This document shows positions 63,460 through 64,000 of a stretch of 64,000 bases of DNA, one piece after another. The notes below the pieces were generated by a model. That model searched no databases and was not told the origin of the DNA. It saw nothing but the letters and a program-made list of their open reading frames with translations. The position numbers were made by a program, and so were the translations under genes. Origin of the DNA: Arcticibacter sp041902385 (GTDB lineage: Bacteria > Bacteroidota > Bacteroidia > Sphingobacteriales > Sphingobacteriaceae); the NCBI RefSeq assembly GCF_041902385.1, contig NZ_CP169244.1:2108001-2172000 (forward strand), read 5' to 3'. Each line of letters starts with the position of its first letter. Within the stretch, counting starts at the first letter, position 1.

Positions 63460-64000
63460 TTGGCACATAATACTTCCGAAGAATTTGATGCGGTAATTCG
63501 CAGTTGCAGAGATCTTTTTATCAGGAAAACAAAGGATTACGGAACCGCCTGGCGCATATTGCGTTTAAGCTCTATCACTGATCAGATCTTTATCAAAGCA
63601 CAGCGCATCCGGACTCTGGAGGAGAAGAAAGTGTCGAAGGTGGGTGAAGATATCACCTCAGAATACGTAGGCATCATCAACTACTGTGTGATCGCTATGA
63701 TACAGATGGGGCTTTCGGATGATGACCCTGCCGATCTTCCTCCCGATCAGGTCGCAGAGTTGTACGATTCAATTGTAAAAGAGACGCGCGACCTGATGTT
63801 TGCCAAGAACCATGATTACGGAGAGGCATGGCGCGACATGCGCATCAGCTCTCTGACCGATCTCATCCTGATGAAACTTTTCAGGGTGAAGCAAATTGAA
63901 GATAACCAGGGGCAGACTCTGGTATCAGAAGGGGTGAAGGCTAACTACCAGGATATGCTGAACTACTCCGTCTTCGCATTGATCAAGCTCGGGTACAGCA
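63460..64000 (+). CDS. DUF1599 protein (nucleotide modification-associated domain), partial
   Basis: The first 180 codons of a protein that continues beyond the right edge. It carries two repeats of the DUF1599 signature: LFIRKTKDYGTAWRILRLSSITDQIFIKAQRIRTLEE and, later, LMFAKNHDYGEAWRDMRISSLTDLILMKLFRVKQIED. The start is a TTG at 63460; no ATG is in frame downstream of the last stop. The gene is divergent from folP. Role unknown; the family is thought to act on nucleotides. Confidence 0.82.
   Translation, partial: MAHNTSEEFDAVIRSCRDLFIRKTKDYGTAWRILRLSSITDQIFIKAQRIRTLEEKKVSKVGEDITSEYVGIINYCVIAMIQMGLSDDDPADLPPDQVAELYDSIVKETRDLMFAKNHDYGEAWRDMRISSLTDLILMKLFRVKQIEDNQGQTLVSEGVKANYQDMLNYSVFALIKLGYS

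Noticed and set aside
1..64000. Prophage, integrative element or defence island
   Set aside because: No integrase, phage structural gene, restriction, toxin-antitoxin or reverse transcriptase gene was recognised. The only mobile element seen is the single IS.

Overview
This window looks like a chromosomal segment of a Bacteroidota bacterium, most likely from the Sphingobacteriaceae (Pedobacter/Mucilaginibacter/Arcticibacter type). The reasons are small outer-membrane barrel proteins ending in Phe, FKBP-type lipoproteins, a DUF4293 protein, a mitochondrial-type aconitase, the order yceD-rpmF-plsX-fabH-accB-accC, TAnnTTTG-like promoter boxes, weak or absent Shine-Dalgarno sites, and a rhamnogalacturonan-degradation cluster. 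The assignment is by recognition only; no database was searched.

Layout. 1-2427: pyruvate formate-lyase (partial) and an oxalate/formate-family MFS carrier. 2805-13369: a plant-cell-wall cluster, all on the plus strand (PL11 rhamnogalacturonan lyase, CE12 acetylesterase, GH105 unsaturated rhamnogalacturonyl hydrolase, GH31 alpha-glycosidase, RhaM mutarotase, GH106 alpha-rhamnosidase, GntR-type regulator). Together these would cut, deacetylate and trim rhamnogalacturonan-I to rhamnose and unsaturated uronate. No SusC/SusD pair lies in the window. 13483-17578: a GH15 glucoamylase/trehalase-like enzyme convergent with a fused OtsA-OtsB trehalose synthase. 18123-36659: housekeeping genes for rRNA methylation, pyridoxine, ribosome, phospholipid/fatty-acid synthesis, Tat export, pentose phosphate, pseudouridine and RNA helicase functions, with two tandem small outer-membrane proteins and an FKBP lipoprotein. 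36736-40150: MacA-like adaptor, TolC-like channel and NodB-type deacetylase. 40464-45645: aconitase, SucD and an MsbA-like ABC exporter. 45813-49959: OprO/P-like porin, a small exported protein, a SulP transporter and a beta-carbonic anhydrase. 50017-55266: GcvP, PdxJ and AhcY, separated by two arrays of degenerate 7-bp repeats. 55468-61333: bacilliredoxin, an IS1182-like insertion sequence, a small exported protein, a P-type cation ATPase and a haem-binding protein. 61340-64000: CdaA (c-di-AMP synthase), FolP and a DUF1599 protein (partial).

Three structural observations stand out. First, ten single-base frameshifts break seven genes. Every one sits in a homopolymer of 5-7 bases, and nine of the ten are repaired by adding one base, so systematic under-calling is more likely than pseudogenes. 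Second, the insertion sequence sits in the loop of what was a Rho-independent terminator behind the bacilliredoxin gene; it has a 9-bp target duplication and carries its own replacement hairpin. Third, heptad-periodic intergenic arrays flank pdxJ on both sides. I found no CRISPR array, phage, tRNA or rRNA gene, and no convincing wholly new multi-gene system.
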